From the NCBI RefSeq assembly GCF_011927945.1, contig NZ_JAATJM010000001.1:691501-755500 (forward strand): a stretch of DNA of 64,000 bases, written 5' to 3'. Positions 62,812 to 64,000 of this stretch are shown here, piece by piece. Every line of letters starts with the position of its first letter. Position 1 is the first letter of the stretch. This stretch comes from Brevundimonas alba. Its GTDB lineage: Bacteria; Pseudomonadota; Alphaproteobacteria; Caulobacterales; Caulobacteraceae. A model generated the notes under the pieces. It saw only the letters and a list, made by a program, of their open reading frames with translations, did not search any database and had not been told where the DNA came from. Both the position numbers and the translations under genes were made by a program.

Positions 62812-64000
62812 ATGGCCGAAGGCTCCGCTTCTCCCGCCAAGACCTTCCGCTGGGACGACCCGCTGGACCTGTCGGGCCGTCTCACTGACGACGAGCGGAT
62901 GATCCAGGACGCGGCGCGGTCCTACGCCCGCGAGAAGCTGCTGCCCCGCGTGGTCGAGGCCTTCCGCGACGAGACCTTCGACCGCGCCATCATGACCGAG
63001 CTGGGCGAGATGGGCTTCCTCGGCGCCATGCTGCCGGAGCAGTACGGCGGCTCCAGCGTCAGCCACGTCGCCTATGGCCTGATCGCGCGCGAGATCGAGG
63101 CGGTCGACAGCGGCTACCGCTCGGCCATGTCGGTCCAGTCCTCGCTGGCCATGTACCCGATCTACGCCTTCGGCTCGGAGGAGCAGAAGATGCGCTTCCT
63201 GCCGCGCATGGCGGCGGGCGAGCTGGTCGGCTGCTTCGGCCTGACCGAGGCAGACGGCGGATCCGATCCGGCGTCGATGAAGACCAAGGCGGTGGCGGTC
63301 GACGGCGGCTACAAGCTCAACGGCGCCAAATACTGGATCACCAACTCTCCGATCAGCGACCTCGCTGTGGTCTGGGCCAAGCTGGACGACACGATCCGCG
63401 GCTTCATCGTCGAGCGCGGCATGGACGGCTTCACCACCGACAAGATCGGCGACAAGCTGAGCCTGCGCGCCTCCATCACCGGCGACATCGGCCTGAACGA
63501 CGTCTTCGTGCCGGAAGAGAACCTGCTGCCGGCCGTGAAGGGCCTGCGCGGGCCATTCTCCTGCCTGAACAAGGCCCGCTACGGCATCGCCTGGGGCGCT
63601 ATGGGCGCGGCCGAGGCCTGTTTCCACCTGACCCGCGACTATGTCGGCGAGCGCATGCTGTTCGGCCGCCCGCTGTCGTCGCGCCAACTGGTGCAGAAGA
63701 AACTGGCCGATATGCAGACCGAGATCTTCCTCGGCTTCGAGGGCGCGCTGGCGCTGGGCCGGCTGCTGGATCAGGGGGCCTGGGTCCCCGAAGCCATCTC
63801 GATGATGAAGCGCAACAACTGCGGCAAGGCGCTGGAGATCGCCCGGGTCGCCCGCGACATGCACGGCGGCGCCGGCATCACCGGCGAGATGCACGTCATG
63901 CGCCACGCCATGAACCTCGAGACGGTCAACACCTATGAGGGCGCGCACGACGTCCACGCCCTGATCTTGGGCCGCGCCATCACAGGCCAGAGTGCGTTCT
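62812..64000 (+). CDS. gcdH: Glutaryl-CoA dehydrogenase, cut at right edge
   Basis: This FAD-dependent acyl-CoA dehydrogenase oxidises and decarboxylates glutaryl-CoA to crotonyl-CoA in lysine/tryptophan/glutarate breakdown. The visible 396 residues include [15 protein letters not shown], the GcdH-typical [18 protein letters not shown] (active-site Arg), [50 protein letters not shown], and the catalytic Glu in [19 protein letters not shown]. Translated directly from ATG 62812; the last few residues lie beyond base 64000. It diverges from DUF6356 and the CoA-transferase. Confidence 0.93.
   Translation, partial: MAEGSASPAKTFRWDDPLDLSGRLTDDERMIQDAARSYAREKLLPRVVEAFRDETFDRAIMTELGEMGFLGAMLPEQYGGSSVSHVAYGLIAREIEAVDSGYRSAMSVQSSLAMYPIYAFGSEEQKMRFLPRMAAGELVGCFGLTEADGGSDPASMKTKAVAVDGGYKLNGAKYWITNSPISDLAVVWAKLDDTIRGFIVERGMDGFTTDKIGDKLSLRASITGDIGLNDVFVPEENLLPAVKGLRGPFSCLNKARYGIAWGAMGAAEACFHLTRDYVGERMLFGRPLSSRQLVQKKLADMQTEIFLGFEGALALGRLLDQGAWVPEAISMMKRNNCGKALEIARVARDMHGGAGITGEMHVMRHAMNLETVNTYEGAHDVHALILGRAITGQSAF

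Overview
The window is GC-rich, gene-dense chromosomal DNA of an alphaproteobacterium. The pilA-cpaABCDEF-tadB-tadC pilus locus, a Caulobacter-type TonB-dependent receptor, a BA14K-type protein, a DUF4167 protein and a sucCD...sucAB TCA block all point to Caulobacteraceae, and a Brevundimonas-like genome is my best guess. That guess comes from family recognition, not from a search. I see no rRNA, tRNA, CRISPR array, prophage or transposase gene.

Layout. 1-3.2 kb: a truncated GT39 glycosyltransferase diverging from a polyprenyl-phosphate GT2, a small membrane protein and a PAP2 phosphatase; the last two converge on a 30-bp inverted repeat made of heptamers. 3.3-5.3 kb: class I ribonucleotide reductase alpha subunit behind a probable NrdR box pair, with no nrdB beside it. 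5.3-5.85 kb: two different repeat elements side by side. 5.85-12.6 kb: cupin/MFS pair, dapE, a tiny membrane ORF, an M20 hydrolase, a ferredoxin-like protein, a second MFS and an SRPBCC protein. 12.6-23.5 kb: the complete Tad/Flp pilus locus, with pilA and cpaA-F, tadB, tadC on the minus strand and a CpaC-N-like protein plus two TadE/G pseudopilins diverging on the plus strand. 23.5-26.4 kb: pabB and a regulator/membrane-protein operon. 26.4-26.8 kb: a second, inverted copy of the intergenic element found at 5.5 kb. 26.8-29.5 kb: GrpB-family protein and a three-gene accessory patch of restriction-fold/DUF-type proteins. 29.5-32.1 kb: clpB. 32.3-44.9 kb: envelope and housekeeping genes (BA14K, serine hydrolase, TPR, HlyD/MFS efflux pair, prohibitin-tail-like protein, two DUF4893 paralogues, DUF4167, prmC, YihY, DUF2167). 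45-52.7 kb: DUF2141, carotenoid oxygenase, LytTR/TetR pair, TonB receptor, MFS. 52.7-61.2 kb: sucC, two inserted secreted-protein genes, sucD, sucA, sucB, DUF2007. 61.2-64 kb: CaiB/BaiF CoA-transferase, DUF6356 and a glutaryl-CoA dehydrogenase that runs off the right edge.

How genes work together: the tad block encodes one machine (pilin, prepilin peptidase, secretin, pilotin-like lipoprotein, localisation ATPase, secretion ATPase, two platform proteins, minor pseudopilins). The suc block encodes the 2-oxoglutarate to succinate steps of the TCA cycle, without mdh or lpd in view. The CoA-transferase/GcdH pair probably degrades glutarate.

The strongest unexplained signal is an intergenic element of about 300-330 bp present twice in inverted orientation (5516-5846 and 26463-26766). 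It has six conserved blocks separated by diverged sequence, including an array of exactly eight 9-bp units. Other points of interest are the accessory patch at 27.4-29.5 kb, the apparent insertion between sucC and sucD that repeats the sucD start, and dyad symmetries upstream of sucA.
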